This document shows, one piece after another, positions 53,707-62,581 of a stretch of DNA of 64,000 nt (within the stretch, counting starts at the first letter, position 1; each line of letters starts with the position of its first letter). The notes under the pieces were generated by a model, which had not been told where the DNA came from, did no database searches, and was given only the letters and a program-made list of their open reading frames with translations. Made by a program: the position numbers and the translations under genes. The DNA comes from Bradyrhizobium sp. AZCC 1610 (GTDB lineage Bacteria > Pseudomonadota > Alphaproteobacteria > Rhizobiales > Xanthobacteraceae), in NCBI RefSeq assembly GCF_036924515.1, contig NZ_JAZHRR010000001.1, forward strand, positions 1,583,001 to 1,647,000, in the 5' to 3' direction.

Positions 53707-55146
53707 ATGCCATCGGACAGACGTATGTTCCTGGGCGCAGGCCTCGGCGTCACCGCCGCGCTCGCTTCGCACGCCAGCGGGTTCACGACCGCGGCGCAAG
53801 CGGTCTCATTCGACAACGCGCCTCCTCCGGGCAATGTCAGCCTCGACCCGGACGTTCGCGCCGCGACGGCCCATGATTTTGGCCGCCTCGTTCACAGACA
53901 ACCGCGCGGCGTACTGAAGCCCGCATCGGGTGCCGATATTGCGAGCCTGATGCGGTGGGCCAAAGGCCAGGGCGTCAAGGTGGCGGCGCGCGGGCAGGGC
54001 CATTCGATCTACGGCCGCGCCCTGGTCAGCGATGGCATCGTGGTCGATATGGGCGCGATGAACTCGATCCGCGATATCAAGGCCGATCGCGTCGTGGTCG
54101 ATGCCGGAGCGTCGTGGAAAGATCTGCTGGATGCGACATTGGCGCAGGGGCTTACGCCGCCGGTGCTGACCAACTATCTCGGCCTCTCGGTCGGCGGAAC
54201 GATCGCGGTGGGCGGCATCGGCGCGGCGTCATCCGGGCATGGCATGCAAACCGACAACGTCATTGCGCTGGACGTGGTGACAGGCGAGGGGAATGAACTG
54301 AGTTGCTCGGCGACCGAAAATCCGGATCTTTTTGACGGTGTCCGCGCCGGCGTCGGCCAATGCGGCATCGTCACGCGGGCGACGTTGCGCCTGGTGCGCG
54401 CGCCCGAGCGTATCAGGCGCTTTCAGCTTTTCTACCGCGATTTGCCGTCGCTGACGGCGGACCAGCGGCGCGTGCTGACGGAAGGGCGCTTCGACCAGTT
54501 GCAAGGGGCCGTTCTTCCCGACGGAAACGGCGGTTGGCGGTATCAGCTCGATGGTGCGGTAGCTTATGGGAGCGGTTCGGCGCCCGACGACAGGGCCGTG
54601 CTTTCCGGATTGTCCGATGAGCGCGGCGCCGCCGTCATCGCCGACCTGACCTATCGCGAGGATGCGCTGGCGTTCGGAAAGTTCGAGAATCTGCTGCGGT
54701 CGAAAGGCCAGTGGTCCAACCCGCAGCCCTGGCTGTTAACGTTCCTGCGCGGCAGCAACGCCGAACGGGTCGCCGGCGACATCCTGGCCGGCCTGACAGG
54801 CGATGCTGTCGGCCCGTTCGGGCGGATAACCGTCTATCCCTTATTCACAAGGGCGTTTCGGACGCCGCTGGTTCGCCTGCCGGCAGAAGACATTGTCTTT
54901 GTCTTCAATCTCATTCGCATCCCGGCATCGAACGATGCGGCGGCGGTGGAGCGGATGGCCGCAGAAAATCGCGCGCTGTACGATCGCATTCGAGAAGCCG
55001 GCGGCGTTCAGTATCCAGTCGGCGCCTTTGCCATGTCGCCTTTCGACTGGGAGGTTCACTTCGGATCAGGCTGGCCGCAGCTTCGCGAGGCCAAGCGGCG
55101 CTATGATCCCGGACATCTGTTGGCGCCCGGCTATAATGTATTCTGA
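53707..55146 (+). CDS. FAD-linked oxidase of the cytokinin-dehydrogenase-like group
   Basis: 479 residues. DRRMFLGAGLGVTAAL is a Tat-like start and the likely cleavage site lies near AAQA. The FAD_binding_4 domain has ARGQGHSIYGRALVSDG; the GHS histidine matches the residue covalently bound to FAD in cytokinin dehydrogenases. Further: NYLGLSVGGTIAVGG, ALDVVTGEGNELSCS, AGVGQCGIVTRATL, and the C-terminal FGRITVYPLF and LLAPGYNVF. In maize CKX the sequence is WTDYLYLTVGGT with the catalytic Asp; here it is LTNYLGLSVGGT, with Asn. So family membership is likely but true cytokinin oxidation is doubtful. Confidence 0.78.
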   Translation: MPSDRRMFLGAGLGVTAALASHASGFTTAAQAVSFDNAPPPGNVSLDPDVRAATAHDFGRLVHRQPRGVLKPASGADIASLMRWAKGQGVKVAARGQGHSIYGRALVSDGIVVDMGAMNSIRDIKADRVVVDAGASWKDLLDATLAQGLTPPVLTNYLGLSVGGTIAVGGIGAASSGHGMQTDNVIALDVVTGEGNELSCSATENPDLFDGVRAGVGQCGIVTRATLRLVRAPERIRRFQLFYRDLPSLTADQRRVLTEGRFDQLQGAVLPDGNGGWRYQLDGAVAYGSGSAPDDRAVLSGLSDERGAAVIADLTYREDALAFGKFENLLRSKGQWSNPQPWLLTFLRGSNAERVAGDILAGLTGDAVGPFGRITVYPLFTRAFRTPLVRLPAEDIVFVFNLIRIPASNDAAAVERMAAENRALYDRIREAGGVQYPVGAFAMSPFDWEVHFGSGWPQLREAKRRYDPGHLLAPGYNVF

Positions 55147-55164
55147 CGCGCGGCGAAAAAAAGC

Positions 55165-56058
55165 TCAGAGCAGATCGGTCTTCAGGCTGCTCGCCAGAAA
55201 ATCCACGAACCGCCGGACACGTTCCAGCGGCGCCCGTGTCGGCGGCCAGACCAGCTGTATCGGCATGCCCTCAGCTTCAAATTCCGGCAGAACGATCGCA
55301 AGCGCGCCCTGCGCGACGAAATCGCTGATCTGCCATAACGGCAGCCGGGCAAGGCCGGTGCCTTCGCTCGCGGCGGCGCGGATCGAAGCGGCGCTGTTCG
55401 AACGGAAACGGCCGTGCACTTTGACCGACTGGAACTGGCCATCAATGCGAAACGGCCATTTGTCGATTACGTCAGTGGCGGCCCGCAGGATGCAGGCGTG
55501 CTGTTCGAGATCGTTTGGGTGCTTCGGCCGGCCATGTTCGGCGAAATAGGACGGCGCGCCAACGATAACGACGCGTAACGTATGCAACCGCCGGGCAATC
55601 AGGGACTCATCGGCGGAGTCGCCGATCCGCACGGCAATATCGAGTCCCTCCGCAACAAGATCGGCCTGCTCGTCGGAGGCCCGCAATTCGACGTCCACAT
55701 TGGGATAGAGTTTTAGGAAGCGGCTGACGATCGGCGCGACGTAGGATGATGCAAACAAAATCGGCGCGCCGACTTTCAACGGGCCGGAAATTTCGCCGCG
55801 AAGATTGGCTGCCTCGGCCCGCGCTTCGATGATCGCCGCAACCGCCGGCTTGATGCGCTCGTAGAACACGCGCCCGGCTTCGGTAGGTTCCGATCGCCGC
55901 GTGGTGCGTTTCACGAGTTCGACGCCGAGCGCGCGTTCCAGCGCCAGCAGCGACCGGTTGAGTGACTGCAACGGGCGCCGCAGATGACGTGAGGCCGCCG
56001 CCTGGCTGCCTCGCTCGATAACCGCCAGAAAGGCTTCGAGATCGTCCAACCGTTCCAA
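55165..56058 (-). CDS. LysR-family transcription regulator
   Basis: 297 residues, starting at a TTG (56058) with GGTGG ahead. Winged HTH: RLDDLEAFLAVIERGSQAAAS and RRPLQSLNRSLLALERALG. Effector domain begins near 90: GPLKVGAPILFASSYVAPIV. It converges with the flavoprotein gene over an 18-base gap; control of that gene is possible but not shown. Upstream of its start is a long repeat-rich gap. Confidence 0.85.
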   Translation of the reverse strand: MERLDDLEAFLAVIERGSQAAASRHLRRPLQSLNRSLLALERALGVELVKRTTRRSEPTEAGRVFYERIKPAVAAIIEARAEAANLRGEISGPLKVGAPILFASSYVAPIVSRFLKLYPNVDVELRASDEQADLVAEGLDIAVRIGDSADESLIARRLHTLRVVIVGAPSYFAEHGRPKHPNDLEQHACILRAATDVIDKWPFRIDGQFQSVKVHGRFRSNSAASIRAAASEGTGLARLPLWQISDFVAQGALAIVLPEFEAEGMPIQLVWPPTRAPLERVRRFVDFLASSLKTDLL

Positions 56059-56786
56059 TTCGATCTACCACCGATTATGCTAAGATGGCGGAGTACGCTT
56101 TCGCTAATCCGCCCTACGGACTGATTTGCTTCGCGCACAAGCGCAACTTCATGCAACAGCCTGCGACAAACTAACACGACGGGCAAATCAGCAAAAACCT
56201 GTCCAGCCCTTCGCGCAAAAATATTCTGCTTTCGTTCTCACCCAAATCACCCGCATAACTCCGCCCGTCTCACGGCAGATGAGGGGCGCTCGCGATCGTC
56301 ACGAACGTGCGGTGAGATGCGATGGACGCGAAGGGCGCGCTAGACGTACGCGCCTGAAGCGTACGGCGAAGTCGTGTGGTCCGGACGCCGCGGTGCTGGC
56401 GCTAAGTTTCACGGGTTACCTCGTGGAGCGACGGTGGCAAGAAAGCCGTTCACCGGGGAGAGCACGCTATAAGCCGTAAAGCCATTGCGCAGGGAAGGCC
56501 GGAATGCTCCCGCTGCCCTGTATGCTCGTGTGCAGTTTTGTTTGCGCAAATCGCACGCGAGACCGCGGGTGCAGCAAGCACCCGGTCTTCCCTGCGCCCT
56601 CTGTTTTCGAGGAGGGCAAACGAAGATGCAAACCTCGGGCGCAATGCGTCGCGAGATCGCGAAGTTATATCGTAGGATGGGTGGAGCAAAGCGATACCCA
56701 TCGCCACACGCACCGGCATTGATGGGTATCGCTGCGCTCCACCCATCCTACGGGACTGCGCTCGCAATGACGCGGAGAGAGTTGTG
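56059..56786. repeat. Dispersed repeat (about 400 bases) and inverted repeat
   Basis: From about 56270 to 56665 the sequence matches my memory of a dispersed Bradyrhizobiaceae repeat (ATGAGGGGCGCTCGCGATCG, CTTCCCTGCGCCCTCTGTTT, GCAAACCTCGGGCGC), which is often annotated as spurious ORFs. Following it, CGTAGGATGGGTGGAGC at about 56671-56687 pairs with GCTCCACCCATCCTACG at about 56735-56751. No true gene is seen, though ORFs of 60-136 codons are open. Repeat identity is from memory and needs a search. Confidence 0.55.
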
Positions 56787-57248
56787 TCACACCGGCAGCG
56801 CAATCGAATATTTCACCTGGCTCAGCGCAAAGCTCGACTCGATCGAGGCAATACCATCCAGCCGCGTCAGCTTGTTTTTCAGAAACGCTTCATAAGAGGA
56901 AAGGTCGGCGGCGACGACGCGCAGGAGATAATCGCGGTTGCCGGTCATCAGATAGCATTCCAGCACCTCGTCCCATTTCGAAATCGCTTTCGCAAAACGG
57001 TTGAGGTCCTCTTCCTTCTGCCGCGCCAGCTTGATCGATATGAAGACGCTGACATGCAGCCCCAACGATTTCTGATCGACGGTCGCGATATAGCGCGTGA
57101 TGACGCCGCGCTCTTCCAGGAGTTTGACCCGGCGGTGGCAGGGCGACACGGACAAGCCGACCTTGTCGGCGAGTTCCTGCATGGTCATGCGGCTGTCGGA
57201 TTGCAGCAGGCTGAGAATCTTGCGGTCGATGGCGTCGAGGGCTTGCAT
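56787..57248 (-). CDS. Lrp/AsnC-family regulator
   Basis: 153 residues from the ATG at 57248; a longer frame starts further upstream (57404). The N-terminal HTH is MQALDAIDRKILSLLQSDSR and ELADKVGLSVSPCHRRVKLL. The C-terminal RAM domain shows VFISIKLARQKEEDLNRFAK, EVLECYLMTGNRDYLLRVVAADLSSYEAFL. It is divergent from the E1-type enzyme 137 bases away; an effector amino acid and control of that gene are plausible. Confidence 0.85.
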   Translation of the reverse strand: MQALDAIDRKILSLLQSDSRMTMQELADKVGLSVSPCHRRVKLLEERGVITRYIATVDQKSLGLHVSVFISIKLARQKEEDLNRFAKAISKWDEVLECYLMTGNRDYLLRVVAADLSSYEAFLKNKLTRLDGIASIESSFALSQVKYSIALPV

Positions 57249-57385
57249 TGGGATGAACTCATGGTTTTCAGGCGTGTCGTGGTAAAATATCTCAATATTG
57301 GGCGGTATGTCGCAGGAGATTGAGAATTTTGGCACCCCATCACCCGCTAAAATCGGCGCATACTGAACCTGTCCGGAGCATGGCC

Positions 57386-59752
57386 ATGCCCATCGAGCCC
57401 GCACGCCTCGAAATGCTGTCCGCGCTGGCGCGCAAGGTGCTCTGGCTGTCGTCGTGGACGATCCATCACGCCAATCACGTCAGGCCCAATGCCGACGGGC
57501 TGAAGGTCGGCGGCCATCAGGCCTCGTCCGCCTCGCTCGCCAACATCATGTCGGCGCTGTATTTCTCGGTGCTGCGCCCGCAGGACCGCGTCGCGGTGAA
57601 GCCGCATGCGAGCCCGGTGTTTCATGCCATCCAGTATCTGTTCGGGCACCAGACCCGCGAGAAGCTGGAAAATTTTCGCGGCTACAAGGGGGCGCAATCC
57701 TATCCCTCGCGCACCAAGGATGCCGACGACGTCGATTTCTCGACGGGCTCGGTCGGTCTCGGCGTCGCGCAAACCCTGTTCTCCTCGCTGGTGCAGGACT
57801 ACGTCACCGCACATGGCTGGATGAAGGATCGCCCCGAGGGACGGATGATCGCGCTGGTCGGCGATGCCGAGATGGATGAGGGCAACATTTTCGAGGCGCT
57901 GCTCGAAGGCTGGAAGCATGCGCTGCGCAACACCTGGTGGGTGGTCGATTATAACAGACAGAGCCTCGATGCCGTCGTGCGCGAAGGGCTGTGGGAAAAG
58001 TTCGAGACCATGTTCCGCAATTTCGGCTGGGACGTGGTGATCGTGAAATACGGCCGCCTGATGCAGGCGGCGTTCACCGAGCCCGGCGGCGAAGCCTTGA
58101 GGCGCTGGATCGATAGTTGCCCGAACCAGATGTACGCGGCGCTGTGCTTCCAGGGTGGGGCGGCCTTCCGCAAGCACCTGCGGGACGACATCGGCGATCA
58201 GGGGCAGGTGTCGCAGCTGATCGACCGGCGCAGCGACGACGAACTGCTGGCGCTGATGTCCAACCTCGGCGGCCACGACATGGCCAGCATGATCGAGGCC
58301 TTCGAGGCGATCGATCACGATCGCCCGGTCTGCTTCATTGCCTACACCATCAAGGGTGTCGGTCTGCCGATGCAGGGCCACAAGGACAACCATGCGGGCT
58401 TGATGACGGTCGCGCAGATGGAGAAGTGGCGTAGCGCGCAGAACATCCGCTCCGGCCATGAATGGGACAAGTTCGAAGGGCTGCCGCAGGCGCCGGCCGA
58501 ACTCGAAGCATTTTTGGCGGCCGCACCCTTCAACCAGGAAGGCCGCCGCCGTCTGACCGCGCCGGTGATTGACGTTCCGCAACAGCTCACCTTCAAGCCG
58601 GCGGCGCAGATGTCGACCCAACAGGGTTTTGGGCTGGTGCTCAACGAACTCGCGCGCGGCGATAGCGAACTGGCCGCGCGGATCGTCACCGCGTCGCCCG
58701 ACGTCACCGTATCGACCAATCTCGGCGCCTGGGTCAATCGCCGCGGGCTGTTCGCCAAAGCCGAAAACAACGACCTGTTCCGGCAGGAGAAGATCCCCTC
58801 GACCTTCAACTGGGATTTTTCACCCAGGGGCCAGCACCTCGAACTCGGCATCGCCGAGATGAACCTGTTCATCATGCTCTCGGCGCTGGGGTTGTCGCAC
58901 CAGATCAATGGCGAGCGGCTGTTGCCGGTTGGCACGCTGTACGATCCCTTCATCGAGCGCGGCCTCGATGCGCTGAATTACGCCTGCTATCAGGATGCCC
59001 GTTTCATGGTGGTGGCGACGCCGTCCGGCATCACGCTGGCGCCGGAAGGCGGCGCGCACCAGTCGATCGCGACGCCCTTGATCGGCATGGCCCAGGATGG
59101 GCTGGCTTCGTTCGAACCGGCCTTTGTCGATGAACTTGCCGTGATCATGGGGTGGGGCTTCCGCCACATGCAGGGCGAAAGCGGCGAGGGCGGTTCGGTC
59201 TATCTGCGATTGTCGACTCGCACGGTCGATCAGCCGCAGCGGATCATGACGCCGGAACTGCAACGGGACATCACCGAGGGCGCCTACTGGCTGCGCGAGC
59301 CGGGGCCGAACTGCGACATCGTGATCGCCTATACCGGCGCGGTGGCGCCGGAGGCGATCGAGGCGGTCGGCTTCATCGGCGAAAGCCACCGCGATGTCGG
59401 TTTACTGGCGGTAACCTCGGCCGATCGGCTGCATGCCGGATGGTCCGCCGCGCGGAATTTGCGGCGCGGCCGCCGTGGTATCCAGTATCTCAGCCATGTC
59501 GAAAAACTGCTGGCGCTGTTGCCGCGTGACTGCGGTATTGTGACGGTGATCGACGGCCATCCGGCGGCGCTCGGGTGGCTCGGCAGCGTGCGCGGCCACC
59601 GCGCCGAGGCGCTCGGCGTCGAGCAGTTCGGCCAGACCGGTACAATTGGCGACCTCTACCGCCACTACGGCATCGACGCCAACGCCATCATCGATGCCGC
59701 CGAAAGCCTGACCGTGGGGGCGCCGGTGCGGCATCGGAAGATGGCGGTGTAG
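57386..59752 (+). CDS. Homodimeric 2-oxoacid dehydrogenase E1 (AceE/MdeB-like)
   Basis: 788 residues from the ATG at 57386, which has GGAG 7 bases upstream (an earlier ATG at 57380 sits too close to it). It is a transketolase-like thiamine-diphosphate enzyme: GGHQASSASLANIMSALYF near 40, GDAEMDEGNIFEALLEGW and NRQSLD near 167 form the TPP/Mg site, and the pyrimidine domain carries LGIAEMNLFIMLSALGLSH. The order matches homodimeric pyruvate dehydrogenase E1. Its divergent Lrp neighbour recalls the mdeR-mdeB pair of Pseudomonas methionine catabolism (2-oxobutyrate). No E2/E3 or methionine gamma-lyase is in the window, so the substrate is inferred only. Confidence 0.8.
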   Translation: MPIEPARLEMLSALARKVLWLSSWTIHHANHVRPNADGLKVGGHQASSASLANIMSALYFSVLRPQDRVAVKPHASPVFHAIQYLFGHQTREKLENFRGYKGAQSYPSRTKDADDVDFSTGSVGLGVAQTLFSSLVQDYVTAHGWMKDRPEGRMIALVGDAEMDEGNIFEALLEGWKHALRNTWWVVDYNRQSLDAVVREGLWEKFETMFRNFGWDVVIVKYGRLMQAAFTEPGGEALRRWIDSCPNQMYAALCFQGGAAFRKHLRDDIGDQGQVSQLIDRRSDDELLALMSNLGGHDMASMIEAFEAIDHDRPVCFIAYTIKGVGLPMQGHKDNHAGLMTVAQMEKWRSAQNIRSGHEWDKFEGLPQAPAELEAFLAAAPFNQEGRRRLTAPVIDVPQQLTFKPAAQMSTQQGFGLVLNELARGDSELAARIVTASPDVTVSTNLGAWVNRRGLFAKAENNDLFRQEKIPSTFNWDFSPRGQHLELGIAEMNLFIMLSALGLSHQINGERLLPVGTLYDPFIERGLDALNYACYQDARFMVVATPSGITLAPEGGAHQSIATPLIGMAQDGLASFEPAFVDELAVIMGWGFRHMQGESGEGGSVYLRLSTRTVDQPQRIMTPELQRDITEGAYWLREPGPNCDIVIAYTGAVAPEAIEAVGFIGESHRDVGLLAVTSADRLHAGWSAARNLRRGRRGIQYLSHVEKLLALLPRDCGIVTVIDGHPAALGWLGSVRGHRAEALGVEQFGQTGTIGDLYRHYGIDANAIIDAAESLTVGAPVRHRKMAV

Positions 59753-59766
59753 CCGTTGAAATGCAG

Positions 59767-59930
59767 ACGTAGGCCCCGGCTTAGCAGCGCACCGCTCCGC
59801 GCTGCGCAGCATCCGGGGCACGAGACGCGATATTTCGTGTCCCGGACGCGGCGCGGCACGTAGTGACGCGACGCTGAGCCGGGACCCAAGATGCCACGCG
59901 CCCCAGCCTTTGCGAGGATGACGACGAGCA
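59767..59930. repeat. Intergenic repeat between E1 and aldehyde dehydrogenase genes
   Basis: The segment contains facing GCTTAGCAGCGC/GCGCTGCGCAGC-type and CGAGACGCGATATTTCGTGTCC-type inverted arms. It has the look of a dispersed Bradyrhizobium-type palindrome and ends within a 332-base gap (59753-60084) that holds no supported gene. Confidence 0.5.
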
Positions 59931-60084
59931 CCTTGCCACCCTCCTATCCCCGTCCTTATATCCAGCGCCTGCCGCATCGCGGCACCCCGCATATGGCGGG
60001 TTCAACTGCCCTGGCTTTCGTGCAAGGATGCCTGCCGAACGCTACCGTTCCTCCCTCCATTACTCCGAGATAAAGAGGTTTCCG

Positions 60085-61515
60085 ATGGTCAATCGCATGC
60101 AATTCTACATCGATGGCGCCTGGGTCGATCCCGCCGTCAAGAAGTCCACCCCCGTCGTCAATCCGGCGACCGAAGAAGCGATGTACGAAGTTGCGCTCGG
60201 CTCCAAGGCCGACGTCGACAAGGCCGTCGCCGCCGCCAAACGCGCCTTCGTGACCTATTCGCAGACCAGCCGCGAGGAGCGCATCGCGCTGTTCGAGAAG
60301 ATCATCGAGATCTACAAGACCCGCATGAAGGACATCGGCGCCGCCGTGTCCGACGAGATGGGCGCGCCGCTGCCGATGGCCGAACGGCTGCAGGCCGGCG
60401 CCGGCCTTGGCCACATCGCTTCCACGCTGGAAGTGTTGAAGAACTATCATTTCGAGGAAAACGTCGGCACCGCCGTGGTGCTGCGCGAGCCGGTCGGCGT
60501 CATCGGTATGATCACGCCGTGGAACTGGCCGCTCAACCAGATCGCCTGCAAGGTCGCGCCCGCGCTCGCCGCCGGCTGCACCATGATCCTCAAGCCCTCG
60601 GAATTCACGCCGACCTCGGCGTTGATCTTCGCCGAAATCCTGCATGAAGCCGGCGTGCCGAAGGGCGTGTTCAACCTGCTCAACGGCCTCGGCCCCGAAG
60701 TCGGCGCCGCGATGAGCGAGCATCCTGACATCGACATGATCTCGTTCACCGGTTCGACCCGCGCCGGCGTCGATGTCGCCAAGCGCGCCGCCCCGACCGT
60801 CAAGCGCGTCAGCCAGGAACTGGGCGGCAAGTCGCCGAACGTCATCCTCGAAGGCGCCGACCTCGCCAAGGCGGTCACCGGTGGCGTGATGCACATGTTC
60901 AACAACTCCGGACAGTCGTGCAACGCGCCGTCGCGGATGATCGTGCCGCTGTCGAAGATGAAGGAAGTCGCCGCGATCGCAAAAGCGGTCGCCGACAAGA
61001 CCAAGGCGGGTGATCCCCGCGCCGAAGGGACCACCATCGGTCCGGTGGTGTCGCGTATCCAGTGGGACAAGATCCAGGCGCTGATCAAAAAAGGCATCGA
61101 CGAAGGCGCGACGCTGGTCGCCGGCGGTCCCGGTCTGCCTGAGGGCGTCAACAAGGGCTTCTACGTGCGCCCGACCATCTTCGCCGACGTCACCAACGAC
61201 ATGACGATCGCCCGCGAGGAAATCTTCGGGCCCGTGCTCACTATCATCGGCGCCAAGGATGAAGCCGATGCGGTGAAGATCGCCAACGATACGCCCTATG
61301 GTCTCGCCGGTTACGTCTCGGGCGATACGGTGGAAAGCGCGCGCCGGGTGGCCCGCCAGATCCGCGCCGGCAACATCAACCTGCAGGGCGTGCCGAACGA
61401 CCGCACCGCGCCGTTCGGCGGCTACAAGCAGTCCGGCAACGGCCGCGAATGGGGCAAGTACGGCCTTGAGGAATATCTCGAGGTGAAGGCCGTCGCCGGC
61501 TACAACGCGGCGTAA
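60085..61515 (+). CDS. Aldehyde dehydrogenase (NAD(P)-dependent)
   Basis: 476 residues from the ATG at 60085 with AAAGAGG 6 bases upstream. Typical ALDH: VGVIGMITPWNWPLNQIACK, FTGSTRAGVDVAKRA, ELGGKSPNVIL (catalytic Glu) and SGQSCNAPSRM (nucleophile Cys), then EEIFGPVLTI. Its substrate is not readable. It ends before a clean terminator and stands alone as a unit, though near the E1 gene. Confidence 0.88.
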   Translation: MVNRMQFYIDGAWVDPAVKKSTPVVNPATEEAMYEVALGSKADVDKAVAAAKRAFVTYSQTSREERIALFEKIIEIYKTRMKDIGAAVSDEMGAPLPMAERLQAGAGLGHIASTLEVLKNYHFEENVGTAVVLREPVGVIGMITPWNWPLNQIACKVAPALAAGCTMILKPSEFTPTSALIFAEILHEAGVPKGVFNLLNGLGPEVGAAMSEHPDIDMISFTGSTRAGVDVAKRAAPTVKRVSQELGGKSPNVILEGADLAKAVTGGVMHMFNNSGQSCNAPSRMIVPLSKMKEVAAIAKAVADKTKAGDPRAEGTTIGPVVSRIQWDKIQALIKKGIDEGATLVAGGPGLPEGVNKGFYVRPTIFADVTNDMTIAREEIFGPVLTIIGAKDEADAVKIANDTPYGLAGYVSGDTVESARRVARQIRAGNINLQGVPNDRTAPFGGYKQSGNGREWGKYGLEEYLEVKAVAGYNAA

Positions 61516-61546
61516 ATTGATGCGGCGTTCGCGCCGTGTGTGAAAG

Positions 61547-61580
61547 ATGCCGGCTGCCGAAAGGCGGCCGGCATTTTTTT
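61547..61580 (+). terminator. Factor-independent terminator after aldehyde dehydrogenase
   Basis: ATGCCGGCTGCC at 61547-61558 pairs with GGCGGCCGGCAT at 61563-61574 (one G-T pair) around GAAA, followed by seven T. This is the strongest terminator shape in the window. Confidence 0.85.
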
Positions 61581-61665
61581 GACCAGAATCACCGTCAGGC
61601 TAAGACTCACGTCGATGCCGCAGCCGACACGGCGACGACGCAACAAGAAAAGATGGAGGATGCCC

Positions 61666-62556
61666 GTGAAGAAAATCGCCGTCGCGCTTGTTGCGCTGCT
61701 GCCGCTTGCCGGGACAGTGCAGGCCCAGACCGTCAAGGATCTGCTCGCGGCCCTCAAGGTAAAGTGGAACACGCCGACCGAGCCGTTCAAGATGATCGGC
61801 AGCGTCTATTATGTCGGAACCGACGGCCTGGCGTCCTACCTGATCACGTCTCCGCAAGGCCATATCCTGGTGGATACGGTGATGCCGGAAGCAACCTCGC
61901 AGATCAAAGCGAACGTCGAGAAATTGGGCTTCAAGGTCACCGACATCAAATATCTCCTCAATACCCACGCGCATATCGATCACACCGGCGGCCTCGCCGA
62001 AATGAAACAGGCCAGCGGCGGCCAGCTTGTCGCCGGCGACGCCGACAAGCCGCTGCTCGAAGGCGGCTACTATCCGGGCGCGCGGGAAGATACCGCGCTG
62101 GCGTTTCCGCCGGTGAAGGTGGATCGCACGGTGCGCGAAGGCGACACGGTTACGGTGGGGGATGTCACGCTGACCGCCCGTGAAACGCCCGGCCATTCGC
62201 CGGGCTGCACGAGCTGGGCGTTCTCGGTGAAGGATGGTGACGCAACGCGCTCCGTCCTCATCTTCTGCAGCGGCACCGTGGCGCTGAACCGGCTCGTGAC
62301 CAACCCGACCTATCCCGGGATCGTTACCGATTACCGGCAGACATTCGCGCGGGCAAAGGACATGAAGGTGGATGTGCTGCTCGCGCCGCATCCGGAAATG
62401 TACAAGATGGCGGAGAAGCGCGACAAGCTCGCCGACGGCGGGCCCAATCCGTTCGTCAATCCCGGCGAGTTCAACGCCTACGCCGCGACGCTGGAAAAGG
62501 CGTTTGAGGACGCGCTCGTCAAGCAAACCGCCGCCGCACAGGAAAAGAAGGGATGA
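61666..62556 (+). CDS. Subclass B3 metallo-beta-lactamase-like hydrolase (BJP-1-like)
   Basis: 296 residues from a GTG at 61666: GGAGG lies 6 bases before it, while the ATG at 61660 touches GGAGG. A signal peptide ends near VQAQ. Zinc ligands are all present: HAHIDH (H101, H103, D105, H106), H177 in PGHSPG and H242 in APHPEMY. The sequence, including FFCSGTVALNRL-like IFCSGTVALNRLV and NPFVNPGEF, closely matches my memory of BJP-1 from Bradyrhizobium. It probably hydrolyses carbapenems and other beta-lactams in the periplasm. The natural role is unknown; resistance here is intrinsic. Confidence 0.85.
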   Translation: MKKIAVALVALLPLAGTVQAQTVKDLLAALKVKWNTPTEPFKMIGSVYYVGTDGLASYLITSPQGHILVDTVMPEATSQIKANVEKLGFKVTDIKYLLNTHAHIDHTGGLAEMKQASGGQLVAGDADKPLLEGGYYPGAREDTALAFPPVKVDRTVREGDTVTVGDVTLTARETPGHSPGCTSWAFSVKDGDATRSVLIFCSGTVALNRLVTNPTYPGIVTDYRQTFARAKDMKVDVLLAPHPEMYKMAEKRDKLADGGPNPFVNPGEFNAYAATLEKAFEDALVKQTAAAQEKKG

Positions 62557-62581
62557 ATTGACGCGTGAGGGGCGCTCGGAC

